From Lewinellaceae bacterium (GTDB lineage: Bacteria; Bacteroidota; Bacteroidia; Chitinophagales; Saprospiraceae), in contig JADJYW010000001.1 in assembly GCA_016719605.1 (NCBI GenBank), positions 434,001 through 498,000 on the forward strand: DNA of 64,000 bases, in the 5' to 3' direction. The notes beneath the pieces are model-generated. The model was not told the origin of the DNA, did not search any database, and saw only the letters and a program-made list of their open reading frames with translations. Shown one piece after another: positions 18,488-27,083 of the stretch. Made by a program: the position numbers and the translations under genes. How positions within the stretch are numbered: position 1 is the stretch's first letter; each line of letters opens with the position of its first letter.

Positions 18488-19390
18488 TTATTGCCCGAGC
18501 AGGATGGGTGTTGTTTTGCCGTTGCCCATAATGATGACCTTGGCATTGGGCGACGTAACGAGCTCTTTTTGAACCTTGATTTGTTCGTACTGAATCAGTT
18601 TGTCGGTGAGCGAGGAGGTGAGGATGCGCTGGTAGTCAGCGATGCCCTGGGCTTCCACGCGTTTGCGGTCGGCTTCCTGGCGCTCCTTGTCGAGGACAAA
18701 TTTCATTTTTTGCGACTCCTGTTCGGCATTGATCTTGGCCTCAATAGCGGTTTTGACCGACTGCGGCAAGTTGATGTTTCGGATGAGTACCTGTTCGAGT
18801 ACCAGACCGCGGTCTTTGAATTCCTTCTCTATGGCCGTGGAAAGTCGCTGCTGGAACTCGTCGCGTTTGGTCGAATACAGCGAAATGGCATCGTAGTAGG
18901 CGGCAAAGTCACGAATTTTGGTGCGTACCAGAGGCCGTACGATCACGTCGCGGTAGTCCTTGCCGATTGTTTGTAATACCTCCGGCGCTTTTCCCGAAAT
19001 CAAGCGAAACAGTACGGTTAGGTCCACTTCTACCTCCAAACCGTCGGACGAGAGGACGTGGATGGCATCGTCGCCCATTTTTTCACCTTCGTCGCGTACG
19101 CCGGACATGGTGTAATTCTGGGTTCGGACATCGAAGTCCACCACCTCGACCAGCGGGTTCACCACGTTCAGGCCTTCGGTAAGAATACCGGGCTGGACTT
19201 TTCCGAACAGGGTCTGCACCCCCACGGTGCCCGGGGAAATTTGTACAAAACAGGAGGTCATGATGCCCAGAACAACCAGAGCGATACCAATGAATCGGCC
19301 GATTTTGCCGAAGGAACCAAGGTTGGGGTTTGCTTTGCCAACGGTGGAGGCGAGAATGGCGACGAATAAGCCAAGAATTGCTAAAAACAT
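18488..19390 (-). CDS. Prohibitin family (SPFH domain) membrane protein
   Basis: 300 residues. An N-terminal membrane segment (~30-50, IGRFIGIALVVLGIMTSCFV) is followed by the SPFH/prohibitin domain (VQISPGTVGVQTLFGKVQPGILTEG, TMSGVRDEGEKMGDDAIHVLSSDG, LTVLFRLISGKAPEVLQTIG). Then a charged coiled coil (~205-260, AKINAEQESQKMKFVLDKERQEADRKR) and a C-terminal NAKVIIMGNGKTTPILLGQ. Such proteins oligomerise as scaffolds at the inner membrane and often regulate FtsH-type proteolysis. Complete, with family-typical length. Repeat arrays lie on both sides. Confidence 0.92.
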   Translation of the reverse strand: MFLAILGLFVAILASTVGKANPNLGSFGKIGRFIGIALVVLGIMTSCFVQISPGTVGVQTLFGKVQPGILTEGLNVVNPLVEVVDFDVRTQNYTMSGVRDEGEKMGDDAIHVLSSDGLEVEVDLTVLFRLISGKAPEVLQTIGKDYRDVIVRPLVRTKIRDFAAYYDAISLYSTKRDEFQQRLSTAIEKEFKDRGLVLEQVLIRNINLPQSVKTAIEAKINAEQESQKMKFVLDKERQEADRKRVEAQGIADYQRILTSSLTDKLIQYEQIKVQKELVTSPNAKVIIMGNGKTTPILLGQ

Positions 19391-19424
19391 GGTGGTAGTC
19401 GGTTTGGTGAATGATGTGTTTTTT

Positions 19425-19585
19425 TTACCGCGGAGCCGCAGAGCCGCGGAGTTTTTTACCGCAGAGCCGCAGAGCCGCGGGTTTTTTCCGCAGAGCCGCC
19501 CGTTTGGGGTTTGCGCCGGTTTTTTCCGCAGAGGCGGGTGTTTTTACCGCGGAGCCGCAGAGCCGCGGAGTTTTTTTTACCGCGG
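19425..19585. repeat. CCGCGGAGCCGCAGAG-type repeat array (TAE family variant)
   Basis: About seven degenerate ACCGCAGAGCCGCAGAGCCGCGG units separated by T-runs, all in one orientation, between the prohibitin gene and the damaged GxxExxY gene. Confidence 0.75.
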
Positions 19586-19601
19586 GAAAGTAGCGTGTGA
19601 A

Positions 19602-19988
19602 TTACAGGCCATTCACCAATCTTTTGAAGCCGTTTTTAAGCAACGCTACGTTGAAGTTGATAAGCAAGCCAACCTTTTTATCCGCCAATTTGAGGTAACT
19701 GATGATTTAGGCTTCATGGATCGGGAGTAATGTTTCGACGGCTTTTATCTCGACAATGACTTCGTTTTCGACCAGTAAATCTATCACATATTCTTTTGAA
19801 AGTTCGTAGCCTTTGTAAATAAGGGGTATTGGCACCTGTCGCTGCACATTCAACCCCTTCAGTTGCAGTTCTTTCATCAAACACAGTTCATAAACGGATT
19901 CCAGCAATCCTGGCCCCATAATTTTATGAACAGCCACCGATGCGTCCAAAACCTGCCCGGTAATTTCATTGATCGGGTTATATTCCAT
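19602..19988 (-). pseudogene. GxxExxY family protein interrupted by an in-frame TAA
   Basis: From ATG at 19988 the first 93 residues match the GxxExxY family: ITGQVLDASVAVHKIMGPGLLESVYELCL, VQRQVPIPLIYKGYEL and VIDLLVENEVIVEIKAVETLLPIHEA. A TAA at 19707-19709 follows. Translation in the same frame then gives IISYLKLADKKVGLLINFNVALLKNGFKRLVNG and a natural stop at 19602, exactly the usual family C-terminus. The residue at the stop is normally Gln, so CAA to TAA explains the break. The family is common in Bacteroidota and often lies among repeats; its function is not established (a PD-(D/E)XK-like fold has been suggested). Flanked by repeat arrays on both sides. Confidence 0.85.
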
Positions 19989-20006
19989 GGTTCAACTCTT
20001 CTTTAA

Positions 20007-20232
20007 AACCTCCGCGGTAAAAAACCTCTCCGCGTCTCCGCGTCTCTGCGGTAAAAACCTCTCCGCGTCTCTGCGGTAAAAAACCTCTCCGCGTCTCTGC
20101 GGTAAAAAACCTCTCCGCGTCTCTGCGGTAAAAAACCTCTCCGCGTCTCCGCGTCTCTGCGGTAAAAAACCTCTCCGCATCTCTGCGGTAAAAAACCTCT
20201 CCGCCTTTGCGGTAAAACCTCTCCACGTCTCC
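20007..20232. repeat. Tandem array of CTCTGCGGTAAAAAACCTCTCCG units (TAE family)
   Basis: Eight or nine tightly spaced units, period about 26-36 bases, all in one orientation, immediately downstream of pheS. Unit differences are single substitutions and skipped sub-units, as expected from recent tandem expansion. Confidence 0.9.
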
Positions 20233-20246
20233 GGAGTGCCCGGCAT

Positions 20247-21276
20247 TCAAACCGAAGCAGCGAACTGCCGCAGCATCCGCACGTCATTCTCAAACAACAG
20301 CCGGATGTCCGGGATACCGAACAGGCGCAGGGCCTGCCGTTCGATGCCCATACCGAACGCGAAGCCGGAGTATTGGCGGCTGTCAATGCCGCAGTTTTCG
20401 AGTACCTGGGGGTCTACCATGCCGCAGCCCAGTATTTCAAGCCAGCCGGTGCCTTTGGTGAGGCGGTAGTTTTCCTCCGTGTCGGTGCCCAGCCAGACGT
20501 CCATTTCAGCGCTCGGCTCGGTGAACGGGAAAAAGGACGGGCGCAGGCGGATTTTAGGCGCGCCGAACATCTCCTGCGCGAAGTACAGCAGGGTTTGTTT
20601 CATATCGGCAAAGGACACGCCCTCGTCAATATACAGCCCTTCCACCTGGTGAAACTGCGCGTGCGAGCGGGCCGATATGGTTTCGTTGCGGTACACCCGC
20701 CCCGGAGCAATGATGCGGATGGGCGGTTTGCGCGTGGTCATCACGCGGGCCTGCACATTGCTGGTGTGTGTGCGCAGCAGCATACCGGGAGCGTCCACCA
20801 CATAAAAAGTGTCCTGCATATCGCGGGCGGGGTGGTCTTCCGGCGTATTCATTGCCGTGAAATTGTACCAATCGTGCTCGATTTCCGGGCCGTCGGCCAC
20901 GGCAAATCCGATACGGCTGAAAATTTCGATGATCCGGTTCATGGTGATCGCGATCGGGTGTCGGGCGCCGAGCGGCAGCGGCTCGCCGGGCGCCGTGAGG
21001 TCAATCCCTTGCGCCGAAGCCTGTTCGGCCTGCGCTTCGAGCGCGGTCTTTAGCTCCTGAAACTTCGTTTCTGCCGATTGTTTGAGTGCATTCACCACCT
21101 GGCCAAACTCGCGTTTGCGCTCGTTGGGCACGGCGCATTTCCTCCATCAAAGACTTGATGAGGCCTTTGGAGCCGAGGTAGTGGATACGAAATTGTTCGA
21201 GCGCTTCGGCGTTGGCAGGCGCTTCGGTGTTGAGCGCTTCTTGCGCTTCCTGTACTTTTGTGAAAATATCAGACAC
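20247..21276 (-). CDS. pheS: Phenylalanyl-tRNA synthetase alpha subunit (frame broken near 21128)
   Basis: Charges tRNA-Phe together with PheT. The N-terminal part (from GTG at 21276, VSDIFTKVQEAQEAL; EQFRIHYLGSKGLIKSLMEEM) and the main part (VPNERKREFGQVVNALKQ to FENDVRMLRQFAASV) lie in different frames. Between ATGCGC and GTGCCCAAC there is one extra base or two missing ones at about 21128. Class II synthetase motifs are intact: GRVYRNETISARSHAQFHQVEG (motif 2 region), FPFTEPSAEMDV and GFAFGMGIERQALRLFGI (motif 3). The repaired length of ~343 residues is normal. No ATG fits the start, so GTG is proposed. An essential gene is unlikely to be dead, which argues for sequence error. pheT is not in the window. 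Confidence 0.88.
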
Positions 21277-21490
21277 GATAGTGGAGTGACGGTGGAGGAA
21301 TAGCGACAAGCCGTATTGCACCGCGCTTGCTCTTGGTTCAAGTACTTGAATTCCTTGAAATGTTTGTGGAGCAAGATCGGGAACGACGGAATGCAGCCGC
21401 AAAAGTCGAAAAATTTATCAACTTGGAATCGGCCGGATAAGGTTCAGAAAAGCAGGAAATGGATCATTCATCACGTTCAGGTTATCAACT

Positions 21491-22129
21491 ATGAAAACAG
21501 CACTTGTACTTGGCGCCACCGGTCTTGTCGGCGGGCGCCTGCTCGAACAGCTGCTCCACGATGCGCGCTATGACTCGGTAGTGGCGCTGACTCGCCGTCC
21601 GCTGGAGCGGCAGCACCCCAAACTCCGCCAGGAAATCATAGACTTCGATCATCCTGACCCCACAAAAATCGCAGGCGACGATCTGTTTTGCGCGCTCGGC
21701 ACCACCTTGCGCAAGGCAGGCTCCAAGGAAGCACAGTACCGTATTGACTGTACCTATCCGTACGAGTTTGGCAAAATAGCCCGGGCCAACGGCGTGCGGC
21801 AGTACCTGCTCGTGTCCTCGGTAGGAGCCGATGCCCGATCTTCCAATTTTTACTTGCGAACCAAGGGCGATTTGGAGGAAAAACTGCGGGCGCTGCACTT
21901 CGATGCGTTCGTGTCGGCCCGGCCGTCTTTTCTGTTGGGCGACCGCAGCGAGTTCCGGCTCGGGGAACGCATCGGCATCGCACTGGCACAGGTTTTTGCA
22001 TTTCTGATTCCACGAAAATACCGGGGCATACCTGCCGCTACAGTGGCCTCGGCCCTGATCGAGCGGGCAAATGCCGGGCTTAGCGGGGTGGAAATGATCG
22101 AGTCGGACCGGTTACAGCTGTTGCGGTAA
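21491..22129 (+). CDS. NAD(P)-binding Rossmann-fold oxidoreductase (HTATIP2-like)
   Basis: 212 residues. The N-terminal TALVLGATGLVGGRLLEQLL is the G-x-x-G-x-x-G nucleotide-binding loop of extended or atypical short-chain dehydrogenases; LFCALGTTLRKAGSKEAQYRID, QYLLVSSVGAD and NFYLRTKGDLEEKL are typical of the HTATIP2/YbjT-like subgroup. The Tyr-x3-Lys pair appears as YLRTK. Cytoplasmic, single gene between pheS and a convergent glycosyltransferase. Substrate unknown; these proteins often have no proven enzymatic role. Confidence 0.88.
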   Translation: MKTALVLGATGLVGGRLLEQLLHDARYDSVVALTRRPLERQHPKLRQEIIDFDHPDPTKIAGDDLFCALGTTLRKAGSKEAQYRIDCTYPYEFGKIARANGVRQYLLVSSVGADARSSNFYLRTKGDLEEKLRALHFDAFVSARPSFLLGDRSEFRLGERIGIALAQVFAFLIPRKYRGIPAATVASALIERANAGLSGVEMIESDRLQLLR

Positions 22130-22142
22130 GCATTTTGCGAAA

Positions 22143-23369
22143 TTACAGAAAGCGCCCTGCGGGTTGTCTGGGTTGCATATCGCGGTACACTTGCACCAAT
22201 CGCCGCGCGATTTCGAGGTTGTCGAAGTTTCCCACACAAAAAACCTGCGCGCGCCGGCCCATTTGCACCAGATCGTCGGCCTGTGCATAGCACCAGTTCA
22301 CGGCGCTGTAAAACTCTTCCGGCGTATCGGCCACCAGGGCCTCGCGCAGGTGTCGGGCTGCGATACCCTCCAGCCCGATGGACGTGGAAAGCACGATTTT
22401 GCCCAGTGCCATGCCCTCCAAAATTTTGGCGCGCATACCGCCGCCGGCCAGCAGCGGCACCACCATCACGGTGTGCTGGTTGATAAAATCGGCGGCACTG
22501 GGCACCTCGCCGTGCACCTGCACGCGGGGCAGGCGCAGGCGGCGGAGCCAGGCGGGCGTGTTGCGCCCGGCGATGTGAAACGTCAGTTCGGGAAACGCGG
22601 GCGCCAGCAGCGGGCGCCACACCGTATCGAGAAACCAGGCCAGACCTTCCGCGTTTGGCATCCAGTCGAGCGAACCGATAAACCCGAGGCTCAGCGGGCG
22701 CTGAAAACTGCTGTCGTCGGCCAGATAATCGCGGCAATCCAGACCGATGGGCATGGCAACTGCCGGTTTTTTCAGGCCGAGGTTCCGAAATTGCGCCACG
22801 TCGCGCTCGGTAATGCCGACAAGCAGGTCGCAGCGGTTGAGACTTTCCTGTTCAAATTTTTTCAGTCGGGGCGTGATCGTCTGGAGGTACCATTTTTTAA
22901 GCGGGTTGCCGGTGGCGGCCACGCGCTCCCAGATTTCGTGTTCTACGTTGTGCGCCCGCAGGGCTACCAGCGCCGACGAGTGCCGGCGGATGAGCGGGAT
23001 GTACGGAGCCAGGTACAAGGTTTCGAGTTGCACCACATCAAACCAGTCGTGTTGCAAAATGTCCACCAACTTGTCGGCAAAAGCCTGATTTTCAAAACGC
23101 TCGATATGGTACGAACGCTCGGAGAACAGACTGCTCAACGCCGCGAGCGGGCGAATCTGGTTGTCCACATGGACGGTATGCACGGCGCTGTAGTGCCCGA
23201 ATTCGGCGGGCAACCGACCCGTGTCGAACCAGTGTTTGCTGGTATTCATGGCCAGCAGCGTCACGTTGCTACCCAGTTCGTGGAGTGCTTTGGCCATGTA
23301 GGTGACCGCGATGCTCTCACCGTCTTTGAGCGGGTAGGGAAATTTTTTGCAGAGCTGGAGAACCTTCAC
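22143..23369 (-). CDS. Family 4-type glycosyltransferase
   Basis: 408 residues. GT-B fold: an N-terminal acceptor domain (MKVLQLCKKFPYPLKDGESIAV, FDVVQLETLYLAPYI, LRAHNVEHEIWERV), then a C-terminal nucleotide-sugar domain with LGFIGSLDWMPNAEGLAWFL, VQVHGEVPSAADFI, VVPLLAGGGMRAKILEGMALGKIVLST and GIAARHLREALVAD. The G-G-G-x-R-x-K-x-x-E pattern is the donor phosphate/ribose site of this family. Probably builds a cell-surface glycan. Start ATG at 23369; convergent with the oxidoreductase gene, 13 bases apart. Confidence 0.9.
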   Translation of the reverse strand: MKVLQLCKKFPYPLKDGESIAVTYMAKALHELGSNVTLLAMNTSKHWFDTGRLPAEFGHYSAVHTVHVDNQIRPLAALSSLFSERSYHIERFENQAFADKLVDILQHDWFDVVQLETLYLAPYIPLIRRHSSALVALRAHNVEHEIWERVAATGNPLKKWYLQTITPRLKKFEQESLNRCDLLVGITERDVAQFRNLGLKKPAVAMPIGLDCRDYLADDSSFQRPLSLGFIGSLDWMPNAEGLAWFLDTVWRPLLAPAFPELTFHIAGRNTPAWLRRLRLPRVQVHGEVPSAADFINQHTVMVVPLLAGGGMRAKILEGMALGKIVLSTSIGLEGIAARHLREALVADTPEEFYSAVNWCYAQADDLVQMGRRAQVFCVGNFDNLEIARRLVQVYRDMQPRQPAGRFL

Positions 23370-23392
23370 GAGCTAACGATTTAAGATTTGGT

Positions 23393-23417
23393 GATTTACG
23401 ATTTACGATTTACGATT
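23393..23417. repeat. Short direct repeat GATTTAC x3
   Basis: Three to four tandem copies of GATTTAC(GATTTAC) in the divergent spacer between the glycosyltransferase and lolD. Confidence 0.6.
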
Positions 23418-23489
23418 GCCGCCGCGTGCGGCGTTTCAGGGAAAAAGCATGTGGAAATGTACACTGCCGGATAAACCCGATTGGAAACC

Positions 23490-23497
23490 TATCTTTG
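23490..23497 (+). promoter_or_regulatory. -7 element (TATCTTTG) upstream of lolD
   Basis: Matches TAnnTTTG with the following C common in this window; 62 bases upstream of the first possible lolD start. Confidence 0.5.
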
Positions 23498-23559
23498 CGA
23501 CCAAATTTTAGCCATTTGCCGGGATAATCCTGCATTGCCAAATCGTACACCGCTAAATC

Positions 23560-24225
23560 GTGCATCCAAAAATGGTTTTAGAAGCCAGGAACATCCACAA
23601 GTCTTTTGGAAAACTTGAAATTCTCCGGGGCGTGAACGTCGCGGTTTCGCGGGGCGAGATCGTAAGTATCGTCGGCAAGTCGGGGTCGGGCAAAAGTACG
23701 TTGTTGCACATACTTGGCACCCTCGACCATGCAGATTCCGGCGAAGTAGCGATCAACCAGACGGTGGTGCGCAACCTCGGTGCACGCCCGCTGGCTGCTT
23801 TCCGCAACCGGCACATTGGATTTGTGTTCCAGTTTCACCACTTGCTGCCGGAATTCACCGCCATGGAAAATGTGTGTATCCCCGGGTTTATCCAGAAAAA
23901 ACCGGAGAACACCGTAAAAAAACGCGCCGCCGAACTGCTCGACTACCTCGGCCTGTCGCACCGCCTGCAGCACAAACCCACCGAACTGAGCGGCGGCGAA
24001 CAGCAGCGCGTGGCCGTAGCCCGGGCGCTCATCAACCAACCCGATATCATCTTCGCCGACGAACCCACCGGCAACCTCGATAGCGCCGCTTCCAGCGACT
24101 TGCACCAGCTCCTCCGCCGTTTGCGCGACGAGCATGGCCAGACTTTTGTGATCGTCACCCACAACAAAGAACTCGCCGACCTCTCCGACCGCTGTCTGGA
24201 AATGCGGGATGGACTTTTGGCCTAA
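23560..24225 (+). CDS. lolD: LolD-type ABC transporter ATP-binding protein
   Basis: 221 residues; the second Met (23572, MVLEARNIHKSFG) may be the real start. Walker A IVGKSGSGKSTLLHILGTLD, Q-loop region HIGFVFQFHHLLPEFTAMENV, signature LSGGEQQRVAVARAL, Walker B IIFADEPTGNLDS and the switch His in FVIVTHNKELA are all present. It belongs to the LolD/MacB-type class that powers release of lipoproteins from the inner membrane. Its membrane partner (LolC/E) is not adjacent, which is usual in Bacteroidota. A 9-base gap separates it from the alkaline phosphatase, so the two may be co-transcribed. Confidence 0.9.
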   Translation: MHPKMVLEARNIHKSFGKLEILRGVNVAVSRGEIVSIVGKSGSGKSTLLHILGTLDHADSGEVAINQTVVRNLGARPLAAFRNRHIGFVFQFHHLLPEFTAMENVCIPGFIQKKPENTVKKRAAELLDYLGLSHRLQHKPTELSGGEQQRVAVARALINQPDIIFADEPTGNLDSAASSDLHQLLRRLRDEHGQTFVIVTHNKELADLSDRCLEMRDGLLA

Positions 24226-24234
24226 TCTTCGCAA

Positions 24235-25342
24235 ATGATGCTACTCCGTGTTTTCCTGCCCGTACTGCTGTTCTTTTCAGCCTGCCATACGGCAACCCGT
24301 ACCCCTACTGCAGCGCCGACTGTTCCCTTTGCCGAACGACCCAAAAACATCATCCTGCTCATCGGTGATGGTATGGCCACGGCACAGGTTTCCGCCGGAA
24401 TTTACTGGAAAGGCAAGGGCAAATCCGTCTGGGAACGCTTTCGGGTGGTCGGTTTTCACAAAACGCACGCCCACGACGAGCGTGTGACCGATTCCGCCGC
24501 CGGCGCCACGGCGTTTGCCTGCGGCCAAAAACAAAAAACGGCGCTATCGGCATTGTGCCGCCCCAATACGAACCTTGTCGCACCATTCTCGAAGAACTCG
24601 ACGCCCGCGGCTGGGCCACCGGTATGGTGGTGTCTTGCTCGGCTTCGCATGCCACTCCGGCCTCGTTCATCGCCCATCAGGACCTGCGTGCCTTCACCGA
24701 GGCCATTGCCGAAGACTACCTGCACACCTCGTTCGACTGCTTTGTCGGCGGAGGCCGGGGTTATTTTGAAGATCGGCCGGACAAAAAGAATCTGCTCGAT
24801 TCCATGCGCCTGCGCGGGTACAACATCCAGTCGGGCACCGGTTTCAATCGCTTGCCCATGGACGGCTCCGCACCTTTCATGTTGTTCACGGCCGAACGAG
24901 AACCCGAAAGTGCCTCTTCCGGCCGCCGCTACCTGCCAAATGCTACCACCAAAGTGTGCGAATACCTGCAAAAACGCAGTCCAAAAGGTTTTTTCCTCTT
25001 GGTGGAAGGCAGCCAGATAGACTGGGCACTGCATGCCAACGACGGCGACTGGCTCAAAACCGAAATGCTCGATTTCGATGCCACCGTGTCCGCCGCCCTG
25101 CGCTTTGCCGAAACCAACGGCGAAACGCTCGTCATCGTCACCGGCGACCACGAATGTGGCGGCCTCGGCCTCAATCGCACGTCCAGTACCCGAAATTTCG
25201 ACCCGGCTTTCTCCGCCCGGCTGCATTCGGCCGCCATGGTACCCGTGTTCGCCTTTGGCCCCCAGGCCGGACTTTTTCCGGTATCTACCAAAACACCGAT
25301 ATCTATTTCAAAATGTGGAACGCCCTCGGCCAAACCCCCTGA
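24235..25342 (+). CDS. Alkaline phosphatase (frame broken near 24530 and 25272)
   Basis: Secreted metal-dependent phosphatase. An N-terminal lipoprotein-like leader (LPVLLFFSACHTATRTP; lipobox Cys) precedes NIILLIGDGMATAQVSA with the metal-binding Asp, then VTDSAAGATAFACGQK with the nucleophile Ser. The frame is lost at an A5 run (about 24527-24531); the next frame carries NGAIGIVPPQYEPCRTILEELDARGWATG, VEGSQIDWALHANDGDW and VTGDHECGGLGL (metal ligands). A second break at the T5 run (about 25271-25275) separates FGPQAGLF from SGIYQNTDIYFKMWNALGQ and the stop at 25340-25342. Adding one base at each run restores ~369 residues, the normal length. The two lesions in one gene are the best evidence for base-calling error. 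Confidence 0.85.
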
Positions 25343-25421
25343 GGTTCGTAACGGCGCCACAACACGAAGAGACATCCCAAATGCCCAAAACACCCCGGAC
25401 TTCTTTCAAAAAAGACTCTTT

Positions 25422-25462
25422 TAAACTCAAAACTCAAAACTCAAAACTCAAAACTCAAAACT
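25422..25462. repeat. AAACTC-type tandem repeat
   Basis: Four copies of CTCAAAACTCAAAA between the alkaline phosphatase and glmM. It ends in AAAACTG directly before the proposed TTG start of glmM. Confidence 0.85.
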
Positions 25463-25465
25463 GTT

Positions 25466-26844
25466 TTGCCTCTTATCAAATCTATTTCCGGCTTTCGCGG
25501 CACCATTGGTGGCCGCCCGGGCGACAACCTGACGCCCCAGGATATTGTAGAATGCACCGCCGGTTTTGGCCAGTGGGTGCTCCATACCACCGGCAACCCC
25601 ACCATCGTTGTCGGGCGCGACGGGCGTATCTCCGGTGAGATCGTCAGCGCTCTGGTCGTCGGCACCCTGCGCAGCATGGGTATTGCCGTGGTGGACCTCG
25701 GCCTGAGTACCACGCCCACCGTGGAAATTGCCGTGCCGCTGGAGCGCGCCGGCGGCGGTATTGTGCTCACTGCCAGCCACAACCCGGGCGAGTGGAACGC
25801 GCTCAAACTACTCAACCACCGCGGCGAATTCATCAGCGCCGCCGACGGCGCCGCCGTGCTGGACCTGGTAGCCCAGGGCACGATTGAGTACGCTCCGGTA
25901 GGCAAACTCGGCACTTACCGCGCCGATGATTCCTACATCGGCCGCCACATCGAACAAATACTGGCGCTGCCCTTGGTGGATGTCGGTGCGGTGCGGGCCA
26001 GGCAGTACCGCATTGTGGTGGATGCCGTCAACTCCACCGGCGCGCTGGCCGTGCCGCCCCTGCTGGATGCCCTTGGTTGCACGACAATCCTGCTCAACGG
26101 GGAAATCAACGGGCAGTTTGCCCACAACCCCGAACCGCTCAAGGAACACCTCGGCCAACTTGCCACCGACGTGCGCCACCAAAAAGCACACCTTGGTATC
26201 GCCGTGGACCCCGACGTGGACCGGCTCGTGTTTATGTGCGAGGACGGCGAACTGTTCGGAGAAGAATATACCCTTGTGGCCGTGGCCGACTATGTGCTGG
26301 CCAAAACGGCGGCGGCAACACGGTGTCCAACCTCTCCTCTTCCCGCGCCCTGCGCGACGTGACCCAAAAGCACGGCGGGCAGTACCATGCCGCAGCCGTG
26401 GGCGAGGTGAACGTAGTGGAAAAAATGAAGGCAGTGGGCGCCGTCATCGGCGGCGAGGGCAACGGTGGCATCATCTTGCCCGAACTGCATTACGGCCGCG
26501 ATGCCCTGGTCGGCATCGCCCTGTTTCTCACCCACCTGGCCCAGTCGGGCAAACAAATCTCCACGCTGCGCCAGACGTACCCCGACTACCAAATGGTGAA
26601 AAACAAAATGGAGCGCACGCCCGACCTTGATCTGGAAAAAATATTTGTGGCCCTGCGGGCCAAATACCGCAACGAGCAGATCAACACCGAGGACGGCCTG
26701 AAAATAGATTTTGAAAGCGGCTGGGTACACCTGCGCCCTTCCAATACCGAGCCGATCATCCGGGTGTACGCCGAAAGCACGTCCGCCGTGATCGCGGACA
26801 ACCTGGCGCGCAAGATCATGCAGGATGTGTGGGAACTGCGGTAG
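25466..26844 (+). CDS. glmM: Phosphoglucosamine mutase / phosphomannomutase family (frame broken near 26308)
   Basis: Interconverts hexosamine-6-P and -1-P for UDP-GlcNAc, the precursor of peptidoglycan and lipopolysaccharide. It starts at TTG 25466 (PLIKSISGFRGTIGG), exactly where the family begins, with no usable ATG. The active-site loop TASHNPGEWNALK holds the phosphoserine; the metal loop is VDPDVDRLVF; the sugar loop is IGGEGNGG; the C-terminal phosphate site is RPSNTEPIIRVYAES. At 26303-26310 GCCAAAACGGCGGCGG should read ...ACGGGCGGC to give LAKTGGGNTVSNLSSS; one G is missing. The repaired length of 459 residues is normal. The upstream repeat may have displaced an original ATG. Confidence 0.87.
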
Positions 26845-26893
26845 GGCAGGAGGGCGCCGATGCATCCGTCGTGCGGATAGTCGTTAAAAATAA

Positions 26894-26918
26894 CAACTCT
26901 GCGCCTCTGCGGTGAAAT
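26894..26918. repeat. Single TAE-family unit
   Basis: CTCTGCGCCTCTGCGGTGAAA in the spacer after glmM, one isolated copy of the unit arrayed at 17399 and 20007. Confidence 0.7.
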
Positions 26919-27000
26919 AGTACTTATGATATACCCTCCAGGAAACGAGCGACGCCCGGCGCCTTCACAGGTTGCGCATTTCGGTAGTGGTAAATTTCGG

Positions 27001-27083
27001 GATGGAAGCGGATTAAACAGCGCACGGATTTTCAGTTTAAACCGGAAAATCCGTGTTCGCATCCGTTTAATCCGCGTTCCATC
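27001..27083. repeat. Nested inverted repeat between glmM and the ZIP transporter
   Basis: Outer arms GATGGAAGCGGATTAAAC (27001-27018) and GTTTAATCCGCGTTCCATC (27065-27083) pair with one bulge. Inside them CACGGATTTTC pairs with GAAAATCCGTG. It overlaps the probable ZIP stop codon at 27082-27084, so it could act as a bidirectional terminator or be a REP-like element. Confidence 0.8.

Noticed and set aside
20007..20232. Regular repeats resembling a CRISPR array
   Set aside because: Units are tandem without unique spacers of constant length, and no cas genes are near.
19992..20386. Overlapping frames made of repeated FTAETRRRGEVF peptides
   Set aside because: Translation of the tandem repeat itself; no independent gene evidence.
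22164..23384. 406-codon plus-strand frame
   Set aside because: Antisense to a clear GT-B glycosyltransferase; His/Gln-rich translation with no domain.
26586..27081. C-terminal extension of the ZIP transporter across the spacer and into glmM antisense
   Set aside because: Family homology ends at VLDVALG in another frame; the extension is Arg-rich and non-conserved.
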